A DNA stretch of 64,000 bases, taken from assembly GCF_001921865.1 (NCBI RefSeq), contig NZ_MSCT01000010.1:496001-560000 (forward strand). Reading direction: 5' to 3'. Each line of letters starts with the position of its first letter. The first letter of the stretch is position 1. Positions 16,823-26,219 of this stretch are shown here, one piece after another. The notes beneath the pieces are model-generated. The model saw only the letters and a list, made by a program, of their open reading frames with translations. It was not told the origin of the DNA and searched no databases. This DNA comes from Pseudomonas chlororaphis (GTDB lineage Bacteria > Pseudomonadota > Gammaproteobacteria > Pseudomonadales > Pseudomonadaceae). The translations under genes and the position numbers were made by a program.

Positions 16823-18171
16823 GGGCGTTGCTTCTCGGGAGCGGGGTTGAGGGGGCGCAATGTGCGAGCTGCCGAGCCCTGGTCGCGCCCGGCGGGAGCT
16901 CGCAGCGTGGCCAGGCACTGCTTGAGTTGATGCAGCGCCTGGTCTTCGCTCGGATCACGGCCGTAACAGGCGCGAAGCATCTCTTGCAGACGAGGATCGA
17001 GGGGATGCAGTTTCAGGCCCAGGCACCGGCGCCTGGCCCAGAGGTACAACGCACTCAGTTGCGCGGGCCGGGCATCGATTTGCGCTGGAATCTGCCGCCA
17101 CGCATAGTCGGCGGACGCCAGCCATGCGGCCTGTCTCGCGCGGCGCCGCGACTGCCAGGCCGCGTAGGCGCGGTGTGTGATCGGGCGGGCGAAATAGCCC
17201 AGTGCGCTTAGCGCAAGCAGCAGCGCCGCCAGCCCCAACCAATGCCCGGATAGATGTCGGCGGCTTTGCTGGCCGAGTTTTTTCAAGTCTTCGTCGATGG
17301 AAAAGAACGGGCGATACGTGCCGTTGGCCACGGCATCGATGACCACCGCCGGGACGTGCGCGGTGCGAGCCTGCTGGCTGCTTGAATCCCACCATTTCAA
17401 CGCGATGGGCGGCAAGTCGTGGCGGCCCTCGGTATCGATCCGATAAGTCACGGTGTCGATCCGCTGGCCACCGCTGAAGTGACCGCGACCGTCGTCGAGG
17501 TTGATGATCTGCGCCGCTTTCGGATAGCGGCGCAGATCATCGACATCGCCCAGCGCAGGCGCCGGCAGCGACATGGCCAGGGCGCCGTCGGCCTGCAGCG
17601 TCAGTTGCCGGGTGATGCTGTCGCCGACCTTCAGCGGCGTCGCCGAATTGACGACGGCCTGGGTGAAGCGCAGCCCTTGCGCCACCAGCACCGGTTCGCC
17701 GGGTTCGAACCCCGGTGGTTGTTGGGCACTGAAATGCAGGGGCTGGCTTTGCGCGCTTAATTCGCGGCTGGCCTGTCCCGGTTTGGCACGCACGGTCAGG
17801 GCTGGGACCGCGAAGCCTTGAGCGAGATTCGGGATGATTCTGTAGCGATAGCGCATACCGCTGAAGGCGGTGCCGTCCAGCGTCTGGTTAAGGTGCTGGG
17901 CGTGTCCGTCTGGCGGTGAAACCAGCGCACCGGGCAGCTTGAGGTCGGGCAGGACAGGGGCCTCGGTGAACCAGCTGTCGGTGAGGACATCGAGCTGCAG
18001 TTCGAGCATGCCGCCGACCATCACCGAGTCGGCGGGTTGCAGCCTGGCCTGGATGCGCAACTCGGGTTCGGCGGCCAGGGCGGTGCCGGTGAGCAGGCAG
18101 AGGCATAAGGCGCCGATTCTTTGAGCGATCGAGGTGCCGCCCTGGCAGTCTCGCTCTGGCAGGCCGTTCAT
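16819..18171 (-). CDS. BatD-like membrane protein
   Basis: 450 residues from ATG 18171, which overlaps the previous stop as ATGA; a longer frame to 18252 runs into the upstream gene. The signal peptide ends near [13 protein letters not shown]. The large periplasmic part (residues ~40-330) is beta-rich, with the pattern '[38 protein letters not shown]' seen in BatD (oxygen-tolerance) proteins. A membrane helix lies at ~350-370 ([18 protein letters not shown]), followed by a basic cytoplasmic tail. BatD proteins occur with MoxR ATPases and VWA proteins; their biochemical role is poorly known and is inferred to be periplasmic assembly or stress protection. Last gene of the six-gene operon. Confidence 0.82.
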   Translation of the reverse strand: MNGLPERDCQGGTSIAQRIGALCLCLLTGTALAAEPELRIQARLQPADSVMVGGMLELQLDVLTDSWFTEAPVLPDLKLPGALVSPPDGHAQHLNQTLDGTAFSGMRYRYRIIPNLAQGFAVPALTVRAKPGQASRELSAQSQPLHFSAQQPPGFEPGEPVLVAQGLRFTQAVVNSATPLKVGDSITRQLTLQADGALAMSLPAPALGDVDDLRRYPKAAQIINLDDGRGHFSGGQRIDTVTYRIDTEGRHDLPPIALKWWDSSSQQARTAHVPAVVIDAVANGTYRPFFSIDEDLKKLGQQSRRHLSGHWLGLAALLLALSALGYFARPITHRAYAAWQSRRRARQAAWLASADYAWRQIPAQIDARPAQLSALYLWARRRCLGLKLHPLDPRLQEMLRACYGRDPSEDQALHQLKQCLATLRAPAGRDQGSAARTLRPLNPAPEKQRP

Positions 18172-19748
18172 GGCGTCCTCCCGGCCTGATCCTGCAAGCT
18201 GAACTTCTGCTTCAAGAATTTCGCCGGCGAGGTGCTCAGGTTCTGCAGCCACTGCTCGTCCGAAGCCGCTTGCGCGGCCTCCAGCGGTTTGCTCTGGCCC
18301 TTGCCCGGCGCCTTGTCCATTTTGATTTCGTCGGGTTTGACCTGGGGCGCGTTCTGTTCGGCGCTTTCGGTGTCTTTTTGCAGCGCGATCGCCAACGCCA
18401 GGTTGGCGCTCGCTTCCGGGAACTGCGGTTGCAGCTTCAGTGCCTGGGTATAGGCCGCGATCGCTTGATCGAACTTGAAGCGGCGCACATGAATATTGCC
18501 CAGGTAGAAATACGCCTGGGGCGTTTGCAGTCGCGCAAAGCTGGCCAGCGCCACGTCGAAGTCGGCGGCGTTGTAGGCGGCAATGCCTTTCCAGTACGGG
18601 TCGACAAAATGCTGGGCGGCCTGGGGAAAATGCTCATGCTCGAAGGCCCAGCGACCTTGCTGGTCGGGGGTGAAGAACGCATCGATCAGCGCATTGGCTT
18701 CGGCCGGCGCCGGTTGCCATCCGATGCCCAGGGCCAGCAGCCAACCCGCCATCCAGTTCAGGCTCCAGCCCTTGCGCACGCCGAAGAAGGCAATCAACAG
18801 CAGCGGCCAGCACAGCCAGTATCCGGCGTCTTTCCAGTGCAGCGCTTGTTGTTCGGCGCTGGCACTCTGGAAATGCCGTTGGGCGTGCAATTCGACCCAA
18901 TCCAGATCGTCGTCGTTGAGGGTCAGGCTGCCCAATGGCGCATCCAGGGCCGAGGCCAGTTGCTTGAGCGCCGCCTGGTCGAAACGGCCGAGCGCGGGGC
19001 GACCGTTACTGTCGGTGCGCGGCTGGCCGCTGGCGTCCTGAATGATGCCACCGTCCTCGCTGCCCACCGCCAGCACCAACACTTGCAGCGTACTGTCGTC
19101 CAGTTGCTGGTCCAGACCGGTGAGTTGAGACGTGTCGGCACCGTCAGTGATCAGCAATAACGTGCCCGGGGTTTGCTCGGCAGCCAGTAGACGCTTGGCT
19201 TGCTCGATGACAGCGCTTAGGTTTTTTCCCGGCCTGGCGATCAGGTCGGTGCTCAGCGCCTGGATAAAGGTGTCGAGCAACGCGGGGTCGTCGGTCGGCG
19301 GCAACACCAGGTGAGCGCTGCCGGCGTAAGCGATCAAAGCGCTATGGGCGCCGGACCGACGCTGGATCAGGTCATGCAGCTTGTGCTTGGCGGCTTCCAG
19401 CCGACTGGGCGGGACGTCGCTGGCATCCATGGACGGCGACAGGTCGATGGCGATGATCAACGGCGCGCGGTTTTGCAGAAAGTCCGGGCGGTCCTGTTCC
19501 CAGGTCGGACCGGCAGCGGCAAGGGCGCCCAGGATCAATAACGCGCAGACCAGGTGCACGGGGCGAAAGCGCTGCTGGGCCTGCGGCGTAATCAGCAGAT
19601 ACGGCAACAAATGCCCGGCAACCAGGCTGCGCAGCCGCTGTTGCACGTCTTGATGGCGGCGCCAGAGCCACGGCAGCAGCGCGCCGAAAGGCACCAGTAG
19701 CAGCCATAGCGGACGCAGGAAATGGAAGTCGCCGAGGTTGATCTCCAT
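18168..19748 (-). CDS. VWA-domain membrane protein with TPR repeats (BatB/BatC-like fusion)
   Basis: 526 residues from ATG 19748 with AGGAGGCTTGAG in front. Two N-terminal membrane helices (~12-30, ~64-80) flank a soluble loop; then a von Willebrand A domain whose metal site reads DLSPS (102-106), followed by GSAHLV and TDGAD. A further helix (~310-330) leads to a C-terminal TPR part ([68 protein letters not shown]). This equals BatB joined to BatC. The intact D-x-S-x-S predicts Mg-dependent ligand binding. It begins one base after the BatA-like stop and overlaps BatD by 4 bases. Confidence 0.88.
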   Translation of the reverse strand: MEINLGDFHFLRPLWLLLVPFGALLPWLWRRHQDVQQRLRSLVAGHLLPYLLITPQAQQRFRPVHLVCALLILGALAAAGPTWEQDRPDFLQNRAPLIIAIDLSPSMDASDVPPSRLEAAKHKLHDLIQRRSGAHSALIAYAGSAHLVLPPTDDPALLDTFIQALSTDLIARPGKNLSAVIEQAKRLLAAEQTPGTLLLITDGADTSQLTGLDQQLDDSTLQVLVLAVGSEDGGIIQDASGQPRTDSNGRPALGRFDQAALKQLASALDAPLGSLTLNDDDLDWVELHAQRHFQSASAEQQALHWKDAGYWLCWPLLLIAFFGVRKGWSLNWMAGWLLALGIGWQPAPAEANALIDAFFTPDQQGRWAFEHEHFPQAAQHFVDPYWKGIAAYNAADFDVALASFARLQTPQAYFYLGNIHVRRFKFDQAIAAYTQALKLQPQFPEASANLALAIALQKDTESAEQNAPQVKPDEIKMDKAPGKGQSKPLEAAQAASDEQWLQNLSTSPAKFLKQKFSLQDQAGRTP

Positions 19749-19749
19749 C

Positions 19750-20742
19750 TCAAGCCTCCTGCCGTCGACGCGAGAGGGCCAGGTACGGGCGGAGCAGGGC
19801 GCCCCCATGGTAGAGCGCCAGCAGACCGAGCGCCGCGCCCAGCGGCCAGCAGAACAAATCCTTCTTGGGCCGATGGCTGAGGGTTTTCACCTGATGCGGG
19901 GTGAGCGTGTCGAGGGCGTTGTACACCTGATCCAGCGCCGTGCGGTCTTCGGCGCGGAAGAACAGGCCGCCGGTGGCCTGGGCGATTTGCTGCAAACCTT
20001 GCAGGTTGACCCTGGCTTCGCCTTCGGCGCCAGGGTCGCCGATGCCGATGGTATGAATCACCACGCCCTTGGCGACGGCCATCGCCGCGGCGTGGTCTGG
20101 GGTGATCGCGCTGCTGGTGTCGTTGCCGTCAGTCAACAGGATCAATACTTTTTCCTGTTCGCGGGCCTGCTCGAACAGTTTCAGGCTCAGGCCGATGGCA
20201 TCGCCAATCGCCGTGTTGGGGCCGGCCATACCGATGCCGGTATCGTCCAGCAGCAGCGACAGGCTGCTGTGATCCAGCGTCAGCGGCGCCTGCGGATAGG
20301 CGCCGCTGCCGAAGACAATCAGCCCCAGGCGATCATCCTGGCGTTTGTCGATAAACCCCTGCACCACCTCCTTGACCGCCGCCAGACGATTGATTTTCTG
20401 GCCGTTGGCATCGGTGAAGTCGCGGGTTTCCATTGATTGGGAAAGGTCGAGGGCCAGCATCAGGTCGCGCACCGGCTTCTGCCGCTCGATGGGCTTCTCC
20501 AGCAACACCGGGCGGGCCGCGGCGAGCAGCAACAGCCCCCAGATCGCCAGGTTCAACAACAGCTGCCAGCGATTGCTGCGCGTCCCGGCCTGGCTCGGCG
20601 CCTGGCCCACCGCACGGCTCATGGCGGCGAAAAACGGCACGCGCAGGGCACTGCGGGTTTCGCGATAATCGGGCAGGAAACGGTAACCGAGCCAGGGCAG
20701 GGGCAACAGGAGCAACAGCCATGGGTAATCAAACTGCCACAT
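19750..20742 (-). CDS. VWA-domain membrane protein (BatA-like)
   Basis: 330 residues from ATG 20742 (MWQFDYPWLLLLLPLPWLGY). Helices at ~8-20 and ~60-78 frame a short loop; the VWA domain begins MLALDLSQSMETRDF with the MIDAS D-L-S-Q-S at 99-103, GSGAYPQAPLT and TDGNDTS completing it; a last helix sits near 295-315. Its start overlaps the DUF4381 gene by 14 bases. VWA proteins of this kind are anchored in the inner membrane with the A domain facing the periplasm and are served by MoxR ATPases in the cytoplasm. The companion VWA protein at 18168 is a divergent paralogue. Confidence 0.88.
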   Translation of the reverse strand: MWQFDYPWLLLLLPLPWLGYRFLPDYRETRSALRVPFFAAMSRAVGQAPSQAGTRSNRWQLLLNLAIWGLLLLAAARPVLLEKPIERQKPVRDLMLALDLSQSMETRDFTDANGQKINRLAAVKEVVQGFIDKRQDDRLGLIVFGSGAYPQAPLTLDHSSLSLLLDDTGIGMAGPNTAIGDAIGLSLKLFEQAREQEKVLILLTDGNDTSSAITPDHAAAMAVAKGVVIHTIGIGDPGAEGEARVNLQGLQQIAQATGGLFFRAEDRTALDQVYNALDTLTPHQVKTLSHRPKKDLFCWPLGAALGLLALYHGGALLRPYLALSRRRQEA

Positions 20743-21229
20743 GGTGCAACTCCACCCAGCGTTTGCAGATGTCGAACAGCTGCTGGCGCTGATCGTCGGG
20801 CAAGGCTCGCAGCGTCGTCTCCGGGGCATAAGCCAGTTGCGCCAGTCGCTGGCTGAAATCGGCGGGCAATGGCTGCGGGCTGTGGCTTGCCAAAAAGCGC
20901 TGCCAATCCTCGCCCCCCAGCGCACCGACGTTCCCTGGCGCGAGCGAGGAGGAGGGCATCGACAGGGCTACCCGCTTGAGCAACTCCGGAAGTTCGCGCA
21001 GGGCGTCGACCTGATCGTCGTGGTCGTTCAGCTCGGCGAGCCGCGCCAATGCCTCCCGCCGATAGCGATTGCGTCGCCATTGCCAATACCGTCGTGCGCT
21101 GACCAGCGACACGGTCACGACCAACAGGCCGAGCAACACCGCCCACCCCCAGGTCTGCGGCGCATAACTGATCGCCGCGGGCAGGCCGATCTCCTGGAGT
21201 TGTTCAAGGCTCGGGACGTTCGGGTTCAT
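20729..21229 (-). CDS. DUF4381-family membrane protein
   Basis: 166 residues. One membrane helix at ~26-44 (TWGWAVLLGLLVVTVSLVS), then a basic stretch and a helical cytoplasmic domain (LARLAELNDHDDQVDALRELPELLKRVALSMP ... GEDWQRFLASH). Proteins of this family are nearly always encoded between a DUF58 gene and VWA genes in MoxR loci; the function is unknown. It overlaps the DUF58 gene by 4 bases and the BatA-like gene by 14, so translation is coupled along the operon. Confidence 0.82.
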   Translation of the reverse strand: MNPNVPSLEQLQEIGLPAAISYAPQTWGWAVLLGLLVVTVSLVSARRYWQWRRNRYRREALARLAELNDHDDQVDALRELPELLKRVALSMPSSSLAPGNVGALGGEDWQRFLASHSPQPLPADFSQRLAQLAYAPETTLRALPDDQRQQLFDICKRWVELHHVAV

Positions 21230-22161
21230 CGCCGGGCCCCGCCGAGCTTGCCCAGTTCGGTACGCAATTGCAGGTGCGCCTCGGTGGCGGTGCTGAACAT
21301 CATCAGCGGCACCTGGCTGCTGCGCAGCAGCGTCGCGACATCCTTGAGCCGCCCGCCGAGAAAATCCCCCAGGGGCAGATGGACGCTGCGGTGCTCGACG
21401 GCCAGTTCCACCTGCAACTGGCCTTGAGTCACCAGCACACGCCCGTCCTGCGGCACGTTCAGCGCCAACGGGTCGTACACCTGCATGGCAATCACATCAT
21501 TGTGAGTCGCCAGTTGCCGCATCAGTTGCAAGGTGCGTTGGCCCGCGCCGGCAAAGTCGCTGACGATGCAAATCAAATGATCGTGCCCGGCCACCGCCAG
21601 GCAATGCTGCAAGACCTTGTCGAGCTGGTCTTCGCCTTCGGCGTCCGGGTGGGCCGCGTGCAGTGCCTGATTCTGCTGGACGATGCGGCTGCACAGCGCC
21701 TCGATCCGTTTCCGGCTGCGCAACGGGGCGAGGCTGTCGATGCGCTGGTCGTTGAACACCAGGCCGCCGACCCGGTCGCCCGCGTGGAACACCATCCACG
21801 CCGCCAATGCCCCCAGTTCGGCGGCAATGGCGGATTTGAAGCTGCGCTGCGAACCGAAGAACATCGACATCCGCTGGTCGACCAGAATCAACGCCGGACG
21901 GTCGCGTTCCTCGGTGAAGGTGCGCACTATCGGTTTGCCGGTGCGCAGCGACGCGCGCCAGTCCAGATGACGCAAATCGTCTCCCGGCTGATAGCGGCGC
22001 AGCTCATCGAAGTTCAATCCACGGCCGCGCAGGCGGGAAGCATGATTGCCGGCGAGGATGCTGCCTTGCGGCTGGCGCGCGAGAAAACTCAGGTCACGTG
22101 CCTTGAACTCCAGCGCCATCAATTGCGCCAGGCAGACATAGACCCGCCCATCGGTATTCAT
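21226..22161 (-). CDS. DUF58 protein (MoxR partner)
   Basis: 311 residues, soluble. The signature block is intact: LRGRGLNFDELRRYQPGDDLRHLDWRASLRTGKPIVRTF (residues ~45-82), followed by a degenerate VWA-like domain (ALILVDQRMSMFFGS, where the metal site is not conserved, and CIVSDFAGAG). DUF58 proteins are the adaptor that links MoxR AAA+ ATPases to their VWA clients. The start overlaps the MoxR stop (ATGA). Confidence 0.87.
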   Translation of the reverse strand: MNTDGRVYVCLAQLMALEFKARDLSFLARQPQGSILAGNHASRLRGRGLNFDELRRYQPGDDLRHLDWRASLRTGKPIVRTFTEERDRPALILVDQRMSMFFGSQRSFKSAIAAELGALAAWMVFHAGDRVGGLVFNDQRIDSLAPLRSRKRIEALCSRIVQQNQALHAAHPDAEGEDQLDKVLQHCLAVAGHDHLICIVSDFAGAGQRTLQLMRQLATHNDVIAMQVYDPLALNVPQDGRVLVTQGQLQVELAVEHRSVHLPLGDFLGGRLKDVATLLRSSQVPLMMFSTATEAHLQLRTELGKLGGARR

Positions 22162-23147
22162 GCCGGAATCGCGACTTTATCGAGCAGCCTGTCCAGCACC
22201 TGATCGGCAGTAACGCCGTCGGCCACCGCGTCGTAACTCAATTGCAGGCGATGACGCAGCACCGGATGCACCACGGCGCGAACGTTGTCCGGCGAGACAT
22301 AATCCTGCCCCTGCAACCAGGCGTCGGCCCGGGCGCAACGGTCCAGGCCGATGCCGCCACGCGGGCTGGCGCCGACGGCGATCCAGCGTCCAAGGTCGGC
22401 GTCGTAGTCCGCCGGGTGGCGCGTGGCGTTGATCAAGTCGATGAGGTAGCGGTCGATGGCGGGGGAGACGTGCACCGTGCTGACTTCCCGGCGTGCGGCG
22501 AAAATCACCTCCTGCGACAGCGCTGCTCTCTGCATCGGGGCCGTCTTGGCGCCCAAGGCGAATTCTTCTGCGCGCAACAGCTGCAGCACCCGGCTCTCGT
22601 GTTCCACGCTCGGATAATCGAGCAGGACCTTCATCAGAAAACGATCCATCTGCGCTTCCGGCAGCGGGTAGGTGCCTTCCTGTTCGATCGGATTCTGCGT
22701 CGCCACCACGATAAACAGTTCCGGCAGCGCATGGCTGTTGCCCGCCACCGTGATCTGCCGTTCTTCCATGGCTTCGAGCAACGCCGCTTGCACTTTGGCC
22801 GGCGCCCGGTTGATCTCGTCCGCCAGAATCAGGTTGCCGAACAGTGGGCCGGGTTGGAAGCGGATCTCGTTCCGGCCGTCGACCTGGTGCAGCACCTCGG
22901 CGCCCGTGATGTCCGAGGGCAGCAAGTCGGGAGTGAACTGGAGACGGCTCATCTTCGCATCCAGGTGCTTCGCCAACGCCTTGACCGTACGGGTCTTGGC
23001 CAGGCCGGGCAGGCTTTCCAGAAGCAAGTGGCCGTTGGCCAAGAGGCTGAGCAGAATCTGCCGGATCACCTGATCCTGGCCGAGAACCGCCTCGGCGATG
23101 CTGGCTTGCAGGACGTTGAAATTGTTGAGTTCTGTCACTGGCAGCAT
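22158..23147 (-). CDS. MoxR-family AAA+ ATPase
   Basis: 329 residues. Walker A GLAKT at ~48-52 in the MoxR form LLLESLPGLAKT, Walker B LILADEINR at ~106-114, sensor 1 in VVATQNPIEQEGTYPLPEAQMDRF, and the C-terminal lid domain. MoxR ATPases form hexameric rings that act as chaperones for metal insertion or complex assembly together with VWA proteins. First gene of a six-gene operon in which four of the five junctions overlap and the fifth is a single base. ATG 23147 gives the longest form; a GTG four codons later is possible. The promoter must lie in 23148-23391, shared with the divergent monooxygenase gene. Confidence 0.92.
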   Translation of the reverse strand: MLPVTELNNFNVLQASIAEAVLGQDQVIRQILLSLLANGHLLLESLPGLAKTRTVKALAKHLDAKMSRLQFTPDLLPSDITGAEVLHQVDGRNEIRFQPGPLFGNLILADEINRAPAKVQAALLEAMEERQITVAGNSHALPELFIVVATQNPIEQEGTYPLPEAQMDRFLMKVLLDYPSVEHESRVLQLLRAEEFALGAKTAPMQRAALSQEVIFAARREVSTVHVSPAIDRYLIDLINATRHPADYDADLGRWIAVGASPRGGIGLDRCARADAWLQGQDYVSPDNVRAVVHPVLRHRLQLSYDAVADGVTADQVLDRLLDKVAIPA

Positions 23148-23391
23148 CCGTTCTAAAAATGCACTGAAAGTACATTAAAGCAGCGCTGGAAATGTTTCGT
23201 GCTTATTTCACCATGCTCATTTCATGTCACCGCCGACATACAGAAGCACCCGATCATCGAGCGAGGCGCGCAGTAGGGCCGCTCGCGTCGCAAGGCATAA
23301 GCCAGCACGTTTGATTATTGGACGGGCCACGTTCTCCTGGTCGATGCTGCGGCTGATTGCGCCCCAGGGCGCTTTTCCACCAGGAGATTTC

Positions 23392-24717
23392 ATGAGCGCT
23401 CAACGCCAACTCAAGCTGGGCGCCTTCATGCGTCCGGTCAGTATCCACACCGGCGCCTGGCGCTACCCGGGCGCCTATCGCGACGCCAACTTCAACTTCG
23501 CCCACCTCAAGCGTTTCGCCCAGACCCTGGAGCGGGCGCGCTTCGATGCGTTTTTCATGGCCGATCACCTGGCCTTGCTCAACATGCCCATCGACGCCTT
23601 GAAGCGCAGCCATACCGCCACTTCGTTCGAGCCCTTCACCCTGTTGTCCGCCCTCAGCCAGGCGACCGAACACCTCGGCCTGGTGGCGACGGCCTCGACC
23701 ACCTACGACGAGCCGTTCCATATCGCCCGGCGTTTCGCCTCCCTCGATCATTTGAGCAACGGTCGCGCCGGCTGGAACATCGTCACCACCGCCAACCCCG
23801 ATGCTGCGCTGAACTTCGGCCTGGAGCAGGCCTTCGACCATGACGAGCGTTATGCCCGGGCGCGGGAGTTCTTTGACGTGGTCACCGGGCTCTGGGACAG
23901 CTGGGCGGACGACGCCTTCGTGCGCGATGCCGACAGCGGGGTGTATTTCGACCCGGACAAGCTGCATCGCCTCGACCATGCCGGCCGCTACCTGAACGTG
24001 CGCGGTCCGCTGCACATCGCCCGCCCGGTGCAGGGTTGGCCGGTGATCGTGCAGGCCGGCGCGTCGGAGCCCGGGCGCCAGTTGGCCGCGGAAACGGCGG
24101 AGGTGATCTTTGTCGCCCCGGGCACGCTGGAGGAGGGCCGGGGGTTTTATGCCGACATCAAGCGGCGCATGGTCGCCGTCGGCCGCGACCCGGAACACCT
24201 GAAGATCCTTCCCGGAGCCTTTGTGGTGGTGGGCGACACGCTGGAGGAAGCCCGGCGGATTCGCGCGCACCTCGACAGCCTGGTGCACTACGAGAGCGCG
24301 ATCGCCTCGCTGTCCATCGCCCTGGGGATCGACGCGACCCGGTTCGACCCGGACGCGTTCCTGCCACCGATTCCCGAAACCAACGCCAGCCAGAGCGCCC
24401 GCGAGCGCGTGCTGGCCCTGGCCGATCGCGAACAGTTGACGGTCCGCCAACTGGCCCAGCGCCTCGGCGGATACGCCGGATTGTCGTTCGTCGGCACCGC
24501 CAGCAGCATCGCCGATGAGATGCAGCAATGGCTGGAGACGCGCGGCAGCGACGGTTTCAACATCATGTTTTCCTGGCTGCCGGGCGGCCTCGACGACTTC
24601 GTCGCCAAGGTCGTTCCCGAATTGCAGGTGCGGGGAATTTTCCGCCGCGAATACGAGGGCGCTACCTTGCGCGAAAACCTCGGGCTGCCGCGCCCGGCGA
24701 ACCGGTTCTTTTCCTAA
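23392..24717 (+). CDS. LLM-class flavin-dependent monooxygenase (NtaA/SnaA/DszA group)
   Basis: 441 residues from ATG 23392 with AGGAGATTTC as ribosome site; an upstream extension to 23224 lacks family similarity. A single TIM barrel in the bacterial-luciferase superfamily: RPVSIHTGAWRYPGAYRDANFNF at the start, FMADHLAL, SNGRAGWNIVTTANPDAALNFG and PVIVQAGASEPGRQLAAETAEVIF are hallmarks of the NtaA/SnaA/SoxA branch. Such enzymes use FMNH2 from a separate reductase to oxidise organosulfur compounds, aminopolycarboxylates or similar. No reductase, transporter or sulfonate gene is beside it, so the substrate is unknown. It ends 5 bp from the convergent GNAT gene. Confidence 0.9.
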   Translation: MSAQRQLKLGAFMRPVSIHTGAWRYPGAYRDANFNFAHLKRFAQTLERARFDAFFMADHLALLNMPIDALKRSHTATSFEPFTLLSALSQATEHLGLVATASTTYDEPFHIARRFASLDHLSNGRAGWNIVTTANPDAALNFGLEQAFDHDERYARAREFFDVVTGLWDSWADDAFVRDADSGVYFDPDKLHRLDHAGRYLNVRGPLHIARPVQGWPVIVQAGASEPGRQLAAETAEVIFVAPGTLEEGRGFYADIKRRMVAVGRDPEHLKILPGAFVVVGDTLEEARRIRAHLDSLVHYESAIASLSIALGIDATRFDPDAFLPPIPETNASQSARERVLALADREQLTVRQLAQRLGGYAGLSFVGTASSIADEMQQWLETRGSDGFNIMFSWLPGGLDDFVAKVVPELQVRGIFRREYEGATLRENLGLPRPANRFFS

Positions 24718-24722
24718 ATTGC

Positions 24723-25151
24723 CTAGCGTTTTATCCACGCCATCAGGTATTCGCCACGGTCCGTTTGCTCGTCAACCTGCTCCTTGACCACCACAAAGCC
24801 TTGTGACCGATAAAAGGCGAGGCTGGGCGCGTTCTCCTTGTAAACCGCAAGTGTCAGCTCATCTCGCCGTTTTTTTGCGTGCTCGAGCAACTGCTTGCCC
24901 AGGCCCTTGCCTTGATGGCCAGGATCGACAAACAGCGCCGCTATTTGGTCGCCCACCAAACAACAAAACCCCATAAGCCGGGATTGATCTTCAAGCACAT
25001 AGGTCTCGGATGCCGGGATGTAAACGTCACGCATAGCCTCTACATGGGATTGCCAGTAAGAAGCGTCAATAAAATCATGGGCCTGGATGGAGGCGCTCAG
25101 CCAGATATCCAGAATGCTTTCCATATCGCGCTGCTCAAATGTTCTTATCAT
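24723..25151 (-). CDS. GNAT acetyltransferase (YjaB-like)
   Basis: 142 residues from ATG 25151 (MIRTFEQRDMESILDIWLSAS); the frame extends further up but without family similarity. Acetyl-CoA-binding motif A reads ALFVDPGHQGKGLGKQLLEHAK (Q-G-K-G-L-G pyrophosphate loop), and motif B has NAPSLAFYRSQGFVVV. Length and pattern (HDFIDASYW) are those of E. coli YjaB, whose substrate is not settled. Single-gene unit, convergent with the monooxygenase gene. Confidence 0.85.
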   Translation of the reverse strand: MIRTFEQRDMESILDIWLSASIQAHDFIDASYWQSHVEAMRDVYIPASETYVLEDQSRLMGFCCLVGDQIAALFVDPGHQGKGLGKQLLEHAKKRRDELTLAVYKENAPSLAFYRSQGFVVVKEQVDEQTDRGEYLMAWIKR

Positions 25152-25378
25152 TTGTCCATTCCATTGTGGTTTGTGCGCAGGCCGGTGCAGCACAAAGCTG
25201 GCGATTATGCCGTAAACCAAGTGCCGTGTTGATCCAGGCAGAATGTATAGAGTGCTCAAAGCGGAACAGCGCATATCTTAGGTAGGTCAACTATTCTCTG
25301 ATGGCATGTGTAGTCGGTAACAAGCCACGTAATTCGTGACCTGTAGCTATTTTTCCTCAGACCCGGGGCAGGGAAGCC

Positions 25379-25708
25379 ATGAATCCTTTACGTCTACCAA
25401 GTCATCAGGTCGTATCGGAAGCGCGTGTTTTCTTAAAGGCAGCACGGCTTATCGAACAGCATGCCTACAACGGCAATCTTTATAAAGAGATTCCTTCTGA
25501 GCACGCGGAGGTAATACGCCAAATATCAGAACGTCTTTCACCTGGTTTTCAGTTGGAGCAACGCCTCGATGATTGCTCAAAGCTCTTTGTTGGGACTCGC
25601 TATACCTATGAACATGGGGCAATTCGACGCTTTGACACAAACGTCTTTGAACTCGCACCGCACCTGGAACTGATCCTTGCGGAAATGACGCAGACAGCAA
25701 TCGATTGA
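25379..25708 (+). CDS. Hypothetical protein, 109 aa
   Basis: Starts MNPLRLPSHQVVSEARVFLK, preceded by GGGCAGGGAAGCC. Predicted to be mostly helical and soluble (ARLIEQHAYNGNLYKEIPSEHAEVIRQISERL) with a strand-rich end; no signal peptide and no membrane segment. I recognise no family. Base composition is more AT-rich than the core genes, and it is the last intact gene before dif. From 25709 to 26003 I see no gene. Confidence 0.55.
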   Translation: MNPLRLPSHQVVSEARVFLKAARLIEQHAYNGNLYKEIPSEHAEVIRQISERLSPGFQLEQRLDDCSKLFVGTRYTYEHGAIRRFDTNVFELAPHLELILAEMTQTAID

Positions 25709-26003
25709 AGAGAAAGTCCGAAGTTCATTTTCACGTCCGCGAAAACGCCGGCAGATGACAGTGCTTTTCTCACATGCGCGGTGATGAATCGTCTAGCGCT
25801 CGTTCAGGCGATTAACTCGGGAGTCTGCGTGGCTCCAATTGGCGTCGTCATGAAATGATAAGTGCAACGACGTTGTTTCTAGGGACGGCATTCAAGCACG
25901 CCGCTGTAACTGACACCAAACAGCGTGGTTGCGAGGATGAAGGCATGAAGGCTTTGCCAGGCTTCAAATCTAACCACCAACTCCCCCCACGTCCGCATAT
26001 AGT

Positions 26004-26031
26004 ATTTCGCATAATGTATATTATGTTAAAC
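26004..26031 (+). other. dif: dif chromosome-dimer resolution site
   Basis: The 28-bp site consists of a XerC arm ATTTCGCATAA, the six-base centre TGTATA, and a XerD arm TTATGTTAAAC. From CGCATAA through the final AAA (26008-26030) it is identical to the dif core I know from E. coli and Pseudomonas; differences are confined to the outermost bases. XerC/XerD recombine here under FtsK control to resolve chromosome dimers at division. The site lies in a gene-free stretch between decayed sequences, which is usual because phages and mobile elements target dif. It marks the replication-terminus region. Confidence 0.93.
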
Positions 26032-26053
26032 GATGTGCTATGTCAGATGCCAT

Positions 26054-26203
26054 CTCGCCGTGTCCGCCGAGCACGGTGCGCAGGCAGCTTCACTCGCCGG
26101 CATTCGCTATAAGGCGGCACAAGCATCGTATCTGATAGAACTGGACGCGCGGCGTACCTTATTCGCCTATGAGGATGCCCTCGCCCAGGCTGACGCGCAG
26201 TAG
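26054..26203 (+). pseudogene. 3' remnant of an RND-efflux outer-membrane protein gene
   Basis: The last 49 codons of a lost gene, ending at TAG 26201-26203. In frame it reads ...AASLAGIRYKAAQASYLIEL and DARRTLFAYEDALAQADAQ, the C-terminal 'L...RY..G..SYL.VLDAQR.L..AE..L' signature of OprM/NodT-type outer-membrane factors. No start codon or upstream part exists; upstream sequence is the dif site. It is not a copy of the intact factor at 36104 at the residue level. It lies 22 bp from dif, so it is probably a deletion scar. Confidence 0.75.
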
Positions 26204-26219
26204 CCGTTGGGATGAACCT

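Noticed and set aside
25855..26112. 85-codon plus-strand frame spanning dif
   Set aside because: It runs through the recombination site, has no ribosome site and overlaps the out-of-frame efflux-gene remnant; chance frame.
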